From Pseudarthrobacter oxydans (GTDB lineage Bacteria; Actinomycetota; Actinomycetes; Actinomycetales; Micrococcaceae), in contig NZ_CP139438.1 of NCBI RefSeq assembly GCF_034258515.1, forward strand, positions 1,240,001 through 1,304,000: DNA of 64,000 nucleotides, in the 5' to 3' direction. The notes under the pieces were generated by a model. The model was not told where the DNA came from, did not search any database, and saw only the letters and a program-made list of their open reading frames with translations. The position numbers and the translations under genes are program-made. Below are positions 1 through 8,100 of this stretch, in pieces (position 1 is the stretch's first letter; every line of letters begins with the position of its first letter).

Positions 1-59
1 GCGGGGGAGGCCCCGCCGTCGTGCGCATCATCCGCGCCCGCACCTGTCGCCGTCGACAT
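1..59 (-). CDS. 5' end of a divergent gene, possibly the gluconate regulator (partial)
   Basis: An ATG at 59 on the minus strand opens a frame that stays open to the window edge (MSTATGAGADDAHDGG...). An AGAGG ribosome-binding site lies about 8 bases upstream. The visible 19 residues are a low-complexity N-terminus and show no domain. Gluconate kinase and permease genes are often divergent from a GntR-family regulator, so that identity is inferred from position only. The frame could also be chance. Confidence 0.4.
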   Translation of the reverse strand, partial: MSTATGAGADDAHDGGASP

Positions 60-115
60 ATTTTCCGCCTCTCTCCGCGCCGGAGCGCACCTCCAGAATA
101 GCGAACAAAAACAGT

Positions 116-172
116 AAGGTATGACCTGTGACACGCAAAGATAGTATTTATTAGACTCAAAGGTGATACCTT
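116..172. promoter_or_regulatory. Paired operator-like palindromes upstream of gntK
   Basis: Two similar 13-bp inverted repeats occur here: AAGGTATGACCTG at 116-128 and the perfect palindrome AAGGTGATACCTT at 160-172, both with the form AAGGT-N3-ACCT. Their centres are 44 bp apart, about four helical turns. They lie between the divergent partial gene and gntK, where a gluconate-responsive repressor would bind. The regulator is not visible, so its identity is inference. Confidence 0.6.
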
Positions 173-249
173 ATGGCGTAGCCCACGTAACGACGGGCAC
201 GCAGCGAGCTTCTTCGAAAGCCAAAGACGTCTTCTCCGGAGGTATGAAC

Positions 250-795
250 ATGCAGAATCCCCCCACGCATCTTGTGGTGATGGGCGTCGCCGGGTCCGGC
301 AAAACCACCCTGGCGGCGGCCCTGTCCGGACAGCTGGGGTGGGCCTGCGCCGAAGCGGACGAGTTCCACCCGGACGCGAACATCGCCAAGATGACCCAGG
401 GCATCCCGCTGCAGGACGAGGACCGCTGGCCGTGGCTCCGGGAAATCCAGGCCTGGATGAGCGCCCAGGCCCAGGCCGGCTGCAGCACGGTCATCACCTG
501 CTCCGCCCTGAAGAAAAGCTACCGCCAGCTCCTGTCCGAAGCGGAGGGACGCGTCATCTTCCTCCACCTCGACGGCGGCGCGGACCTGATCAGCCGGCGC
601 ATGCAGGGCCGGGAGGGCCACTTCATGCCGCCCGCCCTGCTGCCGAGCCAGCTGGCCACCCTCGAGGCGCTCAGCCAGGAAGAGCTCGACGCCGGCAGCC
701 TCCGCCTGGACATCGCGCAGTCACCCGGGCAGCTGGTCGCCGCCGTCGTGCAGGCCCTTCACCTTTCCTCCGGCCAGACGCCCAGCGCGTCCTGA
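250..795 (+). CDS. gntK: Gluconokinase
   Basis: Cytoplasmic kinase that phosphorylates D-gluconate with ATP to 6-phosphogluconate for the pentose phosphate or Entner-Doudoroff routes. The 181-residue product opens with a P-loop (GVAGSGKT, residues 11-18), followed by ADEFHP, the lid sequence RMQGREGHFMP and a C-terminal helix, as in the GntK/shikimate-kinase-like family (usual length 165-190). I chose ATG 250 because GGAGGT at 238-243 is spaced 6 bases from it; an in-frame ATG at 244 abuts that site, and upstream GTG 163 lies inside the operator. The permease gene follows after 41 bases, so the two probably form an operon controlled by the paired palindromes upstream. Confidence 0.93.
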   Translation: MQNPPTHLVVMGVAGSGKTTLAAALSGQLGWACAEADEFHPDANIAKMTQGIPLQDEDRWPWLREIQAWMSAQAQAGCSTVITCSALKKSYRQLLSEAEGRVIFLHLDGGADLISRRMQGREGHFMPPALLPSQLATLEALSQEELDAGSLRLDIAQSPGQLVAAVVQALHLSSGQTPSAS

Positions 796-836
796 CCACC
801 CCTGACCCCCAACAAATCCTGCTTCAAAGGAGAACC

Positions 837-2240
837 ATGACCATCGAAGGATGGACCCAAACACTGGGCGCAGGGCCGCTGCTGCTCATCGCCGCCGCAG
901 CGATCCTCGTCCTGCTGTTCCTGATCATCAGGCTGCGCATGCACGCCCTGGTCGCGCTGATCCTGATCAGCCTCGCCACTGCCTTCGCCACCGGCATCCC
1001 CGCCAGCCAGGTGGTCCCGGTGCTGATCAACGGCTTCGGCACCACGCTCGGCACGGTGGCACTCCTGGTGGGCCTGGGCGCGATGCTCGGCCGCATCGTC
1101 GAAACCAGCGGCGGCGCCAAGGTGCTGGCCGACTACCTCATCGGCGTCTTCGGCGAAAAGCGCGCCCCGTTCGCCCTGGGCCTGGCCTCGCTGATCTTCG
1201 GCTTCCCCATCTTCTTCGACGCCGGCCTGGTTGTCATGCTGCCCGTGGTCTTCGCGGTGGCCCACCGCCTGGGCGGGGGAGTGCTCCGCTACGGCCTGCC
1301 CGCCGCCGGCGCATTTTCCGTGATGCACATCTTCCTGCCGCCGCACCCGGGCCCGGTGTCCGCAGCGGCCTTCTTCGACGCCAACATCGGCCTGGTGACC
1401 ATCGCCGGCCTCATCGTCGCCATCCCCACCTGGTACGTCACCGCCTACCTGTACGGCCTCTACACCGGCAAGAAGCTGGTCCTGCCCGTGCCGGAAATCC
1501 TGGGCCACGCCACCGCCGAAGCCGAGTCGCACCCGCCGCGCTTCCGCACCATCGTGGGCCTGCTGCTCCTGCCGCTGCTCCTGATCTTCATGAACACCGG
1601 GCTGAACACCCTGGCTACCTCCGGTGTACTCGCCGAAGGCGTCAAGAAGGAGCAGTGGTACCAGGTCCTGCGCACCCTCGGCGAAACTCCGGTGGCACTG
1701 CTGATCGCCGTGCTGGTGGCCTTGTTCGTGCTCGGCGCCAGGCGGGGCAAGGACGCGGGCGCGCTCGAGAAGCTGCTCGAATCATCCCTGGGCCCGGTCT
1801 GCTCCGTCATCCTGATCACCGGCGCCGGCGGCATGTTCGGCGGCGTCCTGCGCACCTCCGGCATTGGCCAGGCCCTGGCCGACGTTCTGGGCGACCTGGG
1901 CATCCCGCTCATCCTCGCAGGCTTCCTGATCTCCGCCATCCTGCGCATCGCCCAGGGTTCGGCCACCGTGGCGCTGACCACCACCGCCGGCCTGATCGCC
2001 CCCGCTGTTGCCCTGGCGGGGCTGAACGGGATGCAGGTTGCCGCCCTGGTGATTGCCGTGGCCGCCGGTTCCGTGGTGGTCTCCCACGTCAACGACTCCG
2101 GGTTCTGGCTGGTGGGCCGCTTCTTCGGCATGGACGTCAAGACCACCCTGAAGACCTGGACCGTCATGGAGACCCTCATCGGCGTGATGGGCTTTGCCAT
2201 CGCCGCAGTGATCTTCCTGGTGGCAGGCCTGGCGGGTTAG
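837..2240 (+). CDS. gntP: Gluconate:H+ symporter, GntP family
   Basis: Integral membrane permease importing gluconate to feed the kinase encoded just upstream. The 467-residue product has about 12 to 14 hydrophobic segments and GntP-family features such as the PIFFDAG motif, the HIFLPPHPGPV loop and a C-terminal region with SGFWLVGRFFGMD. Length fits the family (about 440-470). The start has a clear AAGGAG (827-832) 4 bases before ATG 837. Followed by a long palindrome (2271-2322) that could end the transcript. Confidence 0.93.
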   Translation: MTIEGWTQTLGAGPLLLIAAAAILVLLFLIIRLRMHALVALILISLATAFATGIPASQVVPVLINGFGTTLGTVALLVGLGAMLGRIVETSGGAKVLADYLIGVFGEKRAPFALGLASLIFGFPIFFDAGLVVMLPVVFAVAHRLGGGVLRYGLPAAGAFSVMHIFLPPHPGPVSAAAFFDANIGLVTIAGLIVAIPTWYVTAYLYGLYTGKKLVLPVPEILGHATAEAESHPPRFRTIVGLLLLPLLLIFMNTGLNTLATSGVLAEGVKKEQWYQVLRTLGETPVALLIAVLVALFVLGARRGKDAGALEKLLESSLGPVCSVILITGAGGMFGGVLRTSGIGQALADVLGDLGIPLILAGFLISAILRIAQGSATVALTTTAGLIAPAVALAGLNGMQVAALVIAVAAGSVVVSHVNDSGFWLVGRFFGMDVKTTLKTWTVMETLIGVMGFAIAAVIFLVAGLAG

Positions 2241-2270
2241 CCTGCCGAACTATGGCTCCCCTCCCCAACT

Positions 2271-2322
2271 AAGTAGCGCCAGGTGTCGTTTTGAAACCCC
2301 AAAACGACACCTGGCGCTACTT
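2271..2322. repeat. Long palindromic repeat, copy A
   Basis: Perfect 23-bp arms at 2271-2293 and 2300-2322 with a 6-base loop. The arm begins AAGTAGCGCC and ends GTGTCGTTTTG. Same family as copies at 29340, 30407, 33681 and 57641. It sits 30 bp after the gntP stop and may act as a bidirectional terminator. Confidence 0.9.
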
Positions 2323-2500
2323 GCTTTCTAAGCGCGTGCCGGAGATACCCAGCTTTCGATGATTCACCCTGCTTGGTAAGGGGTAGCCGAAGGAGTTCAG
2401 GTTGGCGACGGACTGCACTAACTTTCTCCTATGGCCATGGGCAAGCAAACGTGCTCGGACCCCCAATAGGAATTTCTACTCAGAAGGAGTGGGAAAGGTC

Positions 2501-3238
2501 ATGAATCAACCAACCAAGATTTTCCTGGCCGTCCTCGTCGTGCTGCTCGTAGCTGCAGGAGTGGCACTTTTCGTCACTGAAAGCACCAGGAAGAGCAGGG
2601 CCGCCGAGTACACCCCCCAGGTTAACCCCGCAGATTTCAGCACCAAGATCACGAACAAATACTTTGCCCTTCCGGTGGGCAAGAAGTTGACCTATGAAAC
2701 CGTTGAGCAGGGGAAGGTCACCGAGACGATCGAAATCGAAATCCTGCAGGAAACCAAGACCATCGAGGGCGTTGAGACCGTCATTTACCTGGACAAGGAA
2801 TTCAAGAACGGGCAGCTCGTGGAGGAAACCCGGGATTATCTGGCGCAGCACAAAAACGGCGACGTGTGGTATTTCGGCGAGGACGTGAACAACTTCTGGA
2901 ACGGGATCCTGATCAACCACTCGGGCAGCTTTCTCCACGGGAAAGACGGGGCACAAGCGGGGATCTGGATGAAAGCCGAGCAGCGCGTGGGGGATTCCTA
3001 CCGGCAGGAATTCTACGCGGGCTATGCGGAAGACATGCGGGAGACGGCGGCCACCGGCGAGACCGTCTCCACGAAGGCCCGGACCTACACCGGCTGCGTC
3101 AAGGTTTACGACTGGTCGCCCCTTGAAAAGAATGCCCGGGAGCACAAGTACTACTGCCCGGAGGTTGCCGCTCTGGTCCTCACCGAGGACCTGCAGTCTG
3201 GAAGCCGGTCAGAACTCGTGAAAGTCGTCGCCCCGTAG
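2501..3238 (+). CDS. Membrane-anchored extracytoplasmic protein of unknown function
   Basis: I do not recognise this family. The 245-residue product starts with one hydrophobic segment (residues 6-24, IFLAVLVVLLVAAG) and then a basic stop, so it is probably anchored with the rest outside. The outside part is polar, starts with TKITNKYFALPVGKKLTYE, contains many charged beta-strand-like stretches (VTETIEIEILQE, GDVWYFGEDV) and has two Cys (TGCVKV, YYCPEV) that could form a disulphide. ATG 2501 is chosen because the hydrophobic anchor directly follows; AAGGAG lies at 2484-2489. A start at 2402 would add an implausible polar leader. It stands alone between the gntP palindrome and convergent phoD. 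Confidence 0.75.
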   Translation: MNQPTKIFLAVLVVLLVAAGVALFVTESTRKSRAAEYTPQVNPADFSTKITNKYFALPVGKKLTYETVEQGKVTETIEIEILQETKTIEGVETVIYLDKEFKNGQLVEETRDYLAQHKNGDVWYFGEDVNNFWNGILINHSGSFLHGKDGAQAGIWMKAEQRVGDSYRQEFYAGYAEDMRETAATGETVSTKARTYTGCVKVYDWSPLEKNAREHKYYCPEVAALVLTEDLQSGSRSELVKVVAP

Positions 3239-3318
3239 CCTCCGGCAGCGGAACACCCGGCACCGGAAGGTCCGGCCGGTGTGCCGGCCGGACCTTCCGC
3301 TGGAACCGGTTTTCGAGC

Positions 3319-4908
3319 CTAACCGCGCGCCTGCAGCCCGGGCACGCCGTCCTGGATCGCGAACGAGGCCTTCGTCGAAACGGGGGCGCCCGGCGTCGTG
3401 ACATAGTCCAGCGTCCGGAAGTCCGCCGTCATGGCGTCCTTGGTGATCCTGGTGTTCACGTAGCCGCGGTTGTCGTTGTAGAACTTCAGGTGCGGGTTCC
3501 ACGCCATGGTGGGTTCCGTGGTGGAGCCGGTGCCATTGCCGGTGGAGGTGATGGATGTGCACACCAGTTCCGAGCCCACCACGGGCGAGGCCGGGTCCTT
3601 GTAGTCCACCTTGAGGTCGTTGGCCCAGTTGCGGTGCACGTCGCCGGTGAGTACGACGGCGTTGCGCACGTTGGCGTCCACCCAGCCTTGGGTGATGCGT
3701 CGGCGGGATGCGGCGTACCCGTCCCAGCCGTCCATCGAGACGTCGTCGATCTCCGGCGCCTGGGCGCGGTCACGCTCGGCGAAGAAGACCTGCTGGCCCA
3801 GGATGTCCCAGCGCTGGGTGGAGTTCCGGAAGCCGTCCAGCAGCCATGTCTCTTGCTCGGCACCGGTGATGGTGCGGTTCTCGGCCAGGCGCTCGGCCAC
3901 GTTCTTCTTCCAGCCGTCGCCGGCGAGCTGGTCGTCGCGGTACTGCCGGGTGTCCATCATGTGGAAATTGGCGAGCTGGCCCCACTGGATGGTGCGGTAG
4001 ATCTTCATGTCGAACCCGGCCGGAACGGACGAGGCCCGCAGCGGCATGTTCTCGTAATACGCCTGGAACGCGGCGGCCCGCCGCTGCCGGAAACGCTCCG
4101 TGGTGTCGTTCATCTGGTTGGGGTCGCGGTTCTCGGGGACCTCGTCCGCCCAGTTGTTGTCCACCTCGTGGTCATCCCACACCACAAGCCACGGCGCGAT
4201 CGCGTGCGCTGCCTGCAGGTCGGCGTCGGACTTGTACTGGGCGTGCCGCTGGCGGTAGCCGGCGAGGCTCACAGTCTCGGGGCCCTGGTGGTCGCGCGGA
4301 TTGCCGCCGCCGATCACGTAGCTGCCCTTCTTGTACTCGTACAGGTAGTCGCCCAGGTGCAGCACCAGGTCCGGGTGGTCCTCGGCGAGGCGCGTGTAGG
4401 CGGTGAAGTAGCCGTGCTCGTACTGGGAGCAGCTGGCAAACGCCATGGCCAGGGCGGCAGGCGTCTCGTGCAGCGCCGGGGCGGTCAGGGTTCGGCCGGT
4501 TGCGCTGATGTGGCGGCCGCTGCGGAACCGGTAGAAGTATTCACGGCCCGGCTTGAGGCCCTTCAGTTCCACGTGCACCGAGTGGGCGGTTTCGATTCCG
4601 GCCTGTTCGACGCCGCGGGCTACTACAGTGCGCATGCCCTCGTCCTCGGCCACCTCCCAGGCCACCGGGACCTGGCGGGAGGGCATGCCGCCCAGGCCGT
4701 CCTCGGCCAGGGGGGCCAATGCCAGGCGGGTCCAGATCACGAAGCCGTCCGGCCACGGCTCGCCGGAGGCAATGCCCAGCATGAACGGATCGGTGCGGAG
4801 GCCGGCGTCGTCTGCTGTTGAAACGGCGACTGCGGCACCCGGCAGGGCGGCGACGAGGCCGGCCCCGAGGCCGGCGGAAATGAGGGATCTGCGTGAGATG
4901 TTGTCCAT
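3319..4908 (-). CDS. phoD: Secreted alkaline phosphatase D, PhoD family
   Basis: Phosphodiesterase/phosphomonoesterase that releases phosphate outside the cell. The 529-residue product carries a twin-arginine signal (SRRSLIS, residues 5-11, then a hydrophobic core and an AVA-type cleavage region). An Ig-like N-terminal PhoD domain spans roughly 40-145, followed by the metallophosphatase core with FASCSQYEHG (157-166), HLGDYLYEY (184-192), WDDHEVDNNW (244-253) and LTGDVHRNW (about 425-435), which are the iron/calcium ligands of PhoD. Export is by Tat, normal for this cofactor-loaded family. It is convergent with the gene at 2501 and shows no partner gene; no Pho box was identified upstream. 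Confidence 0.95.
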   Translation of the reverse strand: MDNISRRSLISAGLGAGLVAALPGAAVAVSTADDAGLRTDPFMLGIASGEPWPDGFVIWTRLALAPLAEDGLGGMPSRQVPVAWEVAEDEGMRTVVARGVEQAGIETAHSVHVELKGLKPGREYFYRFRSGRHISATGRTLTAPALHETPAALAMAFASCSQYEHGYFTAYTRLAEDHPDLVLHLGDYLYEYKKGSYVIGGGNPRDHQGPETVSLAGYRQRHAQYKSDADLQAAHAIAPWLVVWDDHEVDNNWADEVPENRDPNQMNDTTERFRQRRAAAFQAYYENMPLRASSVPAGFDMKIYRTIQWGQLANFHMMDTRQYRDDQLAGDGWKKNVAERLAENRTITGAEQETWLLDGFRNSTQRWDILGQQVFFAERDRAQAPEIDDVSMDGWDGYAASRRRITQGWVDANVRNAVVLTGDVHRNWANDLKVDYKDPASPVVGSELVCTSITSTGNGTGSTTEPTMAWNPHLKFYNDNRGYVNTRITKDAMTADFRTLDYVTTPGAPVSTKASFAIQDGVPGLQARG

Positions 4909-5023
4909 GGGTCCGACCGTAGGGAGGCCGGTTGGACGGATGCTGAGGGCGGCATGAATGACTGGTTAACTGCGTGACAAAAACTGTCTTGCCTGGTGCG
5001 GGCCCCTCGAACCCGCCCACTAG

Positions 5024-5410
5024 CTACGTACCTGCCGCCCGGGACTTCGCGGCCTTCGGCTCCTTCGGCGGCAGCCCCGCCACGTACTCGAAGGCCTTGT
5101 GGATCCACGCCCTGGCACGGGCGTCGTCGCCGTCGCCTTCCTCGTTCCAGACTTCCGGCAATCCCGTGTAGCCGCCCATGGGCCGCTCCGCCGGGCCGAA
5201 GGGGACGGTCCGCTCCCCGCCTTCGAGCTGCTGCCTGTCCTCCGGCGAGAGCTTGATCCCGACGGTGGAGCCAAACAGGCCGGCGAACATGTTGCCGTTG
5301 ACGAACGCACCGAGGTTGCCGAACATCGGCTTCACCACCACGCCGGGGCCGTCCGGCACCAAGGACCGGAAACGCTCCTTGTCCGCGTCTGACGCTTTGG
5401 GCATCTCCAT
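5024..5410 (-). CDS. TfoX/Sxy N-terminal domain protein
   Basis: A 128-residue cytoplasmic protein whose core (residues 20-110; VVKPMFGNLGAFVNGNMFAG, then FGPAERPMGGYTGLP) matches the TfoX N-terminal domain. In gamma-proteobacteria that domain regulates competence; in actinobacteria single-domain members are common and uncharacterised. The tail ends in a Lys/Ala-rich segment (PKEPKAAKSRAAGT). ATG 5410 is chosen for its purine-rich GGGGGGAAAG site a few bases upstream; a longer reading frame continues upstream but opposes the SDR gene. It is divergent from the SDR gene at 5558. Confidence 0.85.
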   Translation of the reverse strand: MEMPKASDADKERFRSLVPDGPGVVVKPMFGNLGAFVNGNMFAGLFGSTVGIKLSPEDRQQLEGGERTVPFGPAERPMGGYTGLPEVWNEEGDGDDARARAWIHKAFEYVAGLPPKEPKAAKSRAAGT

Positions 5411-5557
5411 GGCTTTCCCCCCGGGTTCAGCTGGCTGGTCTGTGCAGGATATGCCCTCTTGTCCGCGCCGGGGAACACCTGCCGTGCCGCCGTCGTTGTG
5501 CCGGTAGGCAATACGCCCAGCCAGGGCGCCGCGACTTCCCCAACCAAAGGACACCCC

Positions 5558-6376
5558 TTGACTCCTCGCACCATCGTGATCACCGGCGCCAGCGACGGCA
5601 TCGGCGCAGCAGCCGCCCGGACGCTGGCCAAGGCAGGGGAGCAGGTGGTCGTCGTCGGCCGTTCCGCGGAGAAGACCCGCGCCATGGCCAAGGAACTGGA
5701 CGCCGACTACTTTGTCAGCGACTTCGCGGAGCTCGCTCAGGTCCGCACCCTCGCCGCCCAGCTGAAGTCCGACTACCCGCGCATCGATGTCCTGGCCAAC
5801 AACGCCGGCGGCATCATGGGCAAGCGCACCCTCACCGTGGACGGCAACGAATCCACGTTCCAGGTCAACCACCTGGCGCCGTTCCTGCTCACCACGCTGC
5901 TGATGGACACCCTGGTTGCCAGCAACGCCAAAGTCATCAACACCTCCAGCGGCGCCAACAACTTCGGCAAGCTGGACCTGTTCGACCTCACGGCCGAGCA
6001 CGGCTACTCCACCAACCGCGCCTACGGCACCGGCAAGCTCGCCAACATCCTCTTCACCTCCGAGCTGCACCGCCGCTTCGGCGAGCAGGGAATCACGACG
6101 GCGGCATTCCACCCGGGCGTGGTCCGCACCAACTTTGCGGCCGAGTCCAGCAGCCCGTTCCGGCACGCCTACAAGACGCTGCTGAACCGCTTCATGCTCA
6201 CGCCGGACCAGGGCGCAGACACCCTGCTCTGGCTGGTCAACGGCACCGCGGGCAAGGACTGGATCTCCGGTGCGTACTACTACAAGCGCGCCCTGGCCAA
6301 GGCCAACCCCCAGGCCTACGACGCCGAGCTGGCGCGCGGCCTGTGGGAGCAGAGCGAGGAGCTCGTGGCTGCCTGA
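5558..6376 (+). CDS. Short-chain dehydrogenase/reductase
   Basis: NAD(P)-dependent oxidoreductase of the classical SDR superfamily, 272 residues. Visible are the cofactor motif TGASDGIG (about residues 9-16), NNAGG (about 86-90), a catalytic Ser in NTSSGAN and the YGTGK active-site pair (Tyr about 156, Lys about 160). The overall pattern (LTVDGNESTFQVNHL, LTAEHGYSTNRAYGTGKLAN) resembles the retinol-dehydrogenase/WWOX-like branch, but the substrate cannot be told. I chose TTG 5558 because AAAGGA (5546-5551) is 6 bases upstream and the Rossmann fold starts at once; the frame could extend to TTG 5459, giving an unlikely 33-residue leader. Confidence 0.88.
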   Translation: MTPRTIVITGASDGIGAAAARTLAKAGEQVVVVGRSAEKTRAMAKELDADYFVSDFAELAQVRTLAAQLKSDYPRIDVLANNAGGIMGKRTLTVDGNESTFQVNHLAPFLLTTLLMDTLVASNAKVINTSSGANNFGKLDLFDLTAEHGYSTNRAYGTGKLANILFTSELHRRFGEQGITTAAFHPGVVRTNFAAESSSPFRHAYKTLLNRFMLTPDQGADTLLWLVNGTAGKDWISGAYYYKRALAKANPQAYDAELARGLWEQSEELVAA

Positions 6377-6405
6377 GAGGCCCACGGCTGCCCGGCTGGG
6401 CCGGG

Positions 6406-6490
6406 AATGCGTGACTTTTGGGTTTCCCGTAGGCGGAGCCCGCGTGCTTTCGGGGCCTTGGCTCCTTGCAGCGCCCAAAAGTCACGCATT
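6406..6490. repeat. Large inverted repeat between convergent genes
   Basis: Perfect 17-bp arms at 6406-6422 (AATGCGTGACTTTTGGG) and 6474-6490 enclose 51 bp, which itself holds a smaller inverted repeat GGAGCC/GGCTCC (6435-6440, 6460-6465). It lies between the ends of the SDR gene and paiB-like gene and can serve as a bidirectional terminator. Its sequence differs from the GTGTCGTT palindrome family. Confidence 0.8.
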
Positions 6491-6494
6491 TGCG

Positions 6495-7112
6495 TCAGCG
6501 GGCGCGCTCTACATCCGCCGCGGCCTCTGACTGGCCCCGGGCAGTAAGCCCCGCCACTACGCCGTCCACGTCCGCTTCGGGCCGGTTCTGGCTCAGCTTG
6601 GCCTTGGCCTCGATCCGGGTGATGACCAGTTCGACTCCCACGATGGCCCGCAGCTGCCCGGCGATGTACCGGCCAGGCGCGTCATCCACGCTCCACGGGT
6701 GGTCAAAGCCGGCCTCGTGCACACCGGTGAGGCGCCGGACCTGCCGGTCCAGCCATGCAGGGTCGTCGTGGATCACCAGCCGTCCGTACACGTGCGCCGT
6801 GGTGTAGTTCCAGGTGGGCACAACGCGTCCGTGCTCGGCCTTGGACGCGTACCAGGACGGGGAAACGTAGGCGTCCGCACCCTGGATGATGGCCAGCGCG
6901 TCCCCGACGGCGGGTTGGGACCACTGCGTGTTGTTCCGCGCAACGTGCCCCTGCAACGCGCCGTGCTCGCCGGCATCGGGATCGTAAACGAAGGGCAGGA
7001 GTGTGGCGATGAGGCCGTGCGGGGTCATGGTGATGAGGTTCGCTGCTCCCGGGCGGGTGAGGAGGTCCTGGACGGTGTCGGGGACCGCGGCAAAGTGGGC
7101 TGGAACGTACAT
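6495..7112 (-). CDS. FMN-binding PaiB-family protein
   Basis: A 205-residue member of the PaiB family (flavin-reductase-like split barrel), annotated elsewhere as a negative regulator of sporulation and protease genes in Bacillus, though its action is poorly defined. Family features seen: MYVPAHFA at the start, LITMTPHGLIATLLPF, HVARNNTQW, AYVSPSWYASK, VPTWNYTTAHVYG and the C-terminal KLSQNRP. AAAGGA lies 7 bases before ATG 7112. The original stop of the upstream exporter reading frame (TAG at 7117-7115) is only two bases before this ATG, so the two genes were translationally coupled before the exporter acquired a premature TGA. Confidence 0.9.
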   Translation of the reverse strand: MYVPAHFAAVPDTVQDLLTRPGAANLITMTPHGLIATLLPFVYDPDAGEHGALQGHVARNNTQWSQPAVGDALAIIQGADAYVSPSWYASKAEHGRVVPTWNYTTAHVYGRLVIHDDPAWLDRQVRRLTGVHEAGFDHPWSVDDAPGRYIAGQLRAIVGVELVITRIEAKAKLSQNRPEADVDGVVAGLTARGQSEAAADVERAR

Positions 7113-7240
7113 GGCTAATCCTTTGCTGGCTGGAGGACGGGGCCGGGGAGGGCGGCAATGTGGGCCGCCGCGGGCCTGAGCCGCACCCGGACGGCGGCCC
7201 CGGCGCACAGGATGACCGCCAGCCCGCCGAGGACCGTGGA

Positions 7241-8089
7241 TCATGTCAGGGCTTCGCCCAGCAGGAGCGCCGCCCAGCAGATGGTGAGCACGGGCTGGAT
7301 GAGCTGGATCTGGCTGACGCGGGCGATGGGGCCGATGGCCAGGCCCCGGTACCAGGCGAAGAAGCCCAGGAACATGCTCACCACGGCGAGGTACGCGAAG
7401 GCGGCCCACTGCGCCGGGGTTGCGGACGGCGGCTGCTGGATGGCGGAGACGGCGGCCAGGGCCAGCATCAGCGGCAAAGCGAGGACCAGCGCCCAGGAAA
7501 TGGTCTGCCAGGATCCCAGTTCGCGGGCCAGCAGGCCGCCCTCTGCGTAGCCCACAGCCGCAGCCACCACCGAGCCGAGGAGCAACAGGTCCGTCCAGTG
7601 CAGGACACCCAGGCCGGCGGACTGCAGGGACGCGAAGGCGATGACCGCGAAGGCGCCGAGGCCGCTGACCAGCCAGAAAGCAAGCGGCGGGCGTTCCCGC
7701 CCGCGGATAACGGCGGCCGTGGCCGTTGCTGCAGGGAGGAGGGCGATGACCACGGCGCCGTGGCCTGCCGGGGTGCTGGTCAGGGCAAAGGAGGTCAGTA
7801 GCGGGAAGCCGATCACGACGCCGGCCGCAACCACCGCCAGGCGCACCCACTGCGTCCCGCGGGGGAGCAGTTGCCGGCTAAGTGCCAGGGCGGACGCCGC
7901 CAGGACTGCCGCCACCACGGCCCGGCCGGAGCCTATGAACAGCGGGGACAGGCCGGCAACGGCAACCTTCGTGAACGGTACGGTGAACGAAAAGGCTGCC
8001 ACGCCAACCAGGCCGAGCAGCAGTCCGGATGGCTGCGGGCTCAGTATCGCCGTGCCGGAAGAATGAGTAGCGCTACTATTGTCTTTCAT
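7241..8089 (-). CDS. EamA/DMT-family exporter, truncated by an in-frame TGA
   Basis: Drug/metabolite transporter superfamily permease with two EamA repeats. The frame from ATG 8089 gives 282 residues with nine hydrophobic segments, ending GEALT at a TGA (7243-7241). Reading past this TGA in the same frame continues for 41 codons (STVLGGLAVILCAGAAV..., a typical tenth helix) to TAG at 7117-7115, two bases before the paiB-like ATG. Family members have Trp or another sense codon after GEALT, so a TGG-to-TGA change best explains it. The product lacks helix 10 and the cytoplasmic tail and may be inactive. The start codon overlaps that of the divergent MocR regulator, which probably controls it. 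Export substrate unknown. Sequencing error cannot be excluded. Confidence 0.85.
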   Translation of the reverse strand: MKDNSSATHSSGTAILSPQPSGLLLGLVGVAAFSFTVPFTKVAVAGLSPLFIGSGRAVVAAVLAASALALSRQLLPRGTQWVRLAVVAAGVVIGFPLLTSFALTSTPAGHGAVVIALLPAATATAAVIRGRERPPLAFWLVSGLGAFAVIAFASLQSAGLGVLHWTDLLLLGSVVAAAVGYAEGGLLARELGSWQTISWALVLALPLMLALAAVSAIQQPPSATPAQWAAFAYLAVVSMFLGFFAWYRGLAIGPIARVSQIQLIQPVLTICWAALLLGEALT

Positions 8090-8100
8090 GAACAACGATA
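8066..8100. promoter_or_regulatory. Overlapping divergent leaderless promoters with palindrome
   Basis: AGTAGCGCTACT at 8066-8077 is a perfect 12-bp palindrome. A -10-like hexamer TACTAT (8074-8079) lies 8 bases before the MocR ATG (8088). On the minus strand TATCGT (8100-8095) lies 5 bases before the exporter ATG (8089). The two ATGs share the bases of CATG (8087-8090), so both messages are probably leaderless and each promoter sits in the other gene's coding sequence. Confidence 0.55.
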
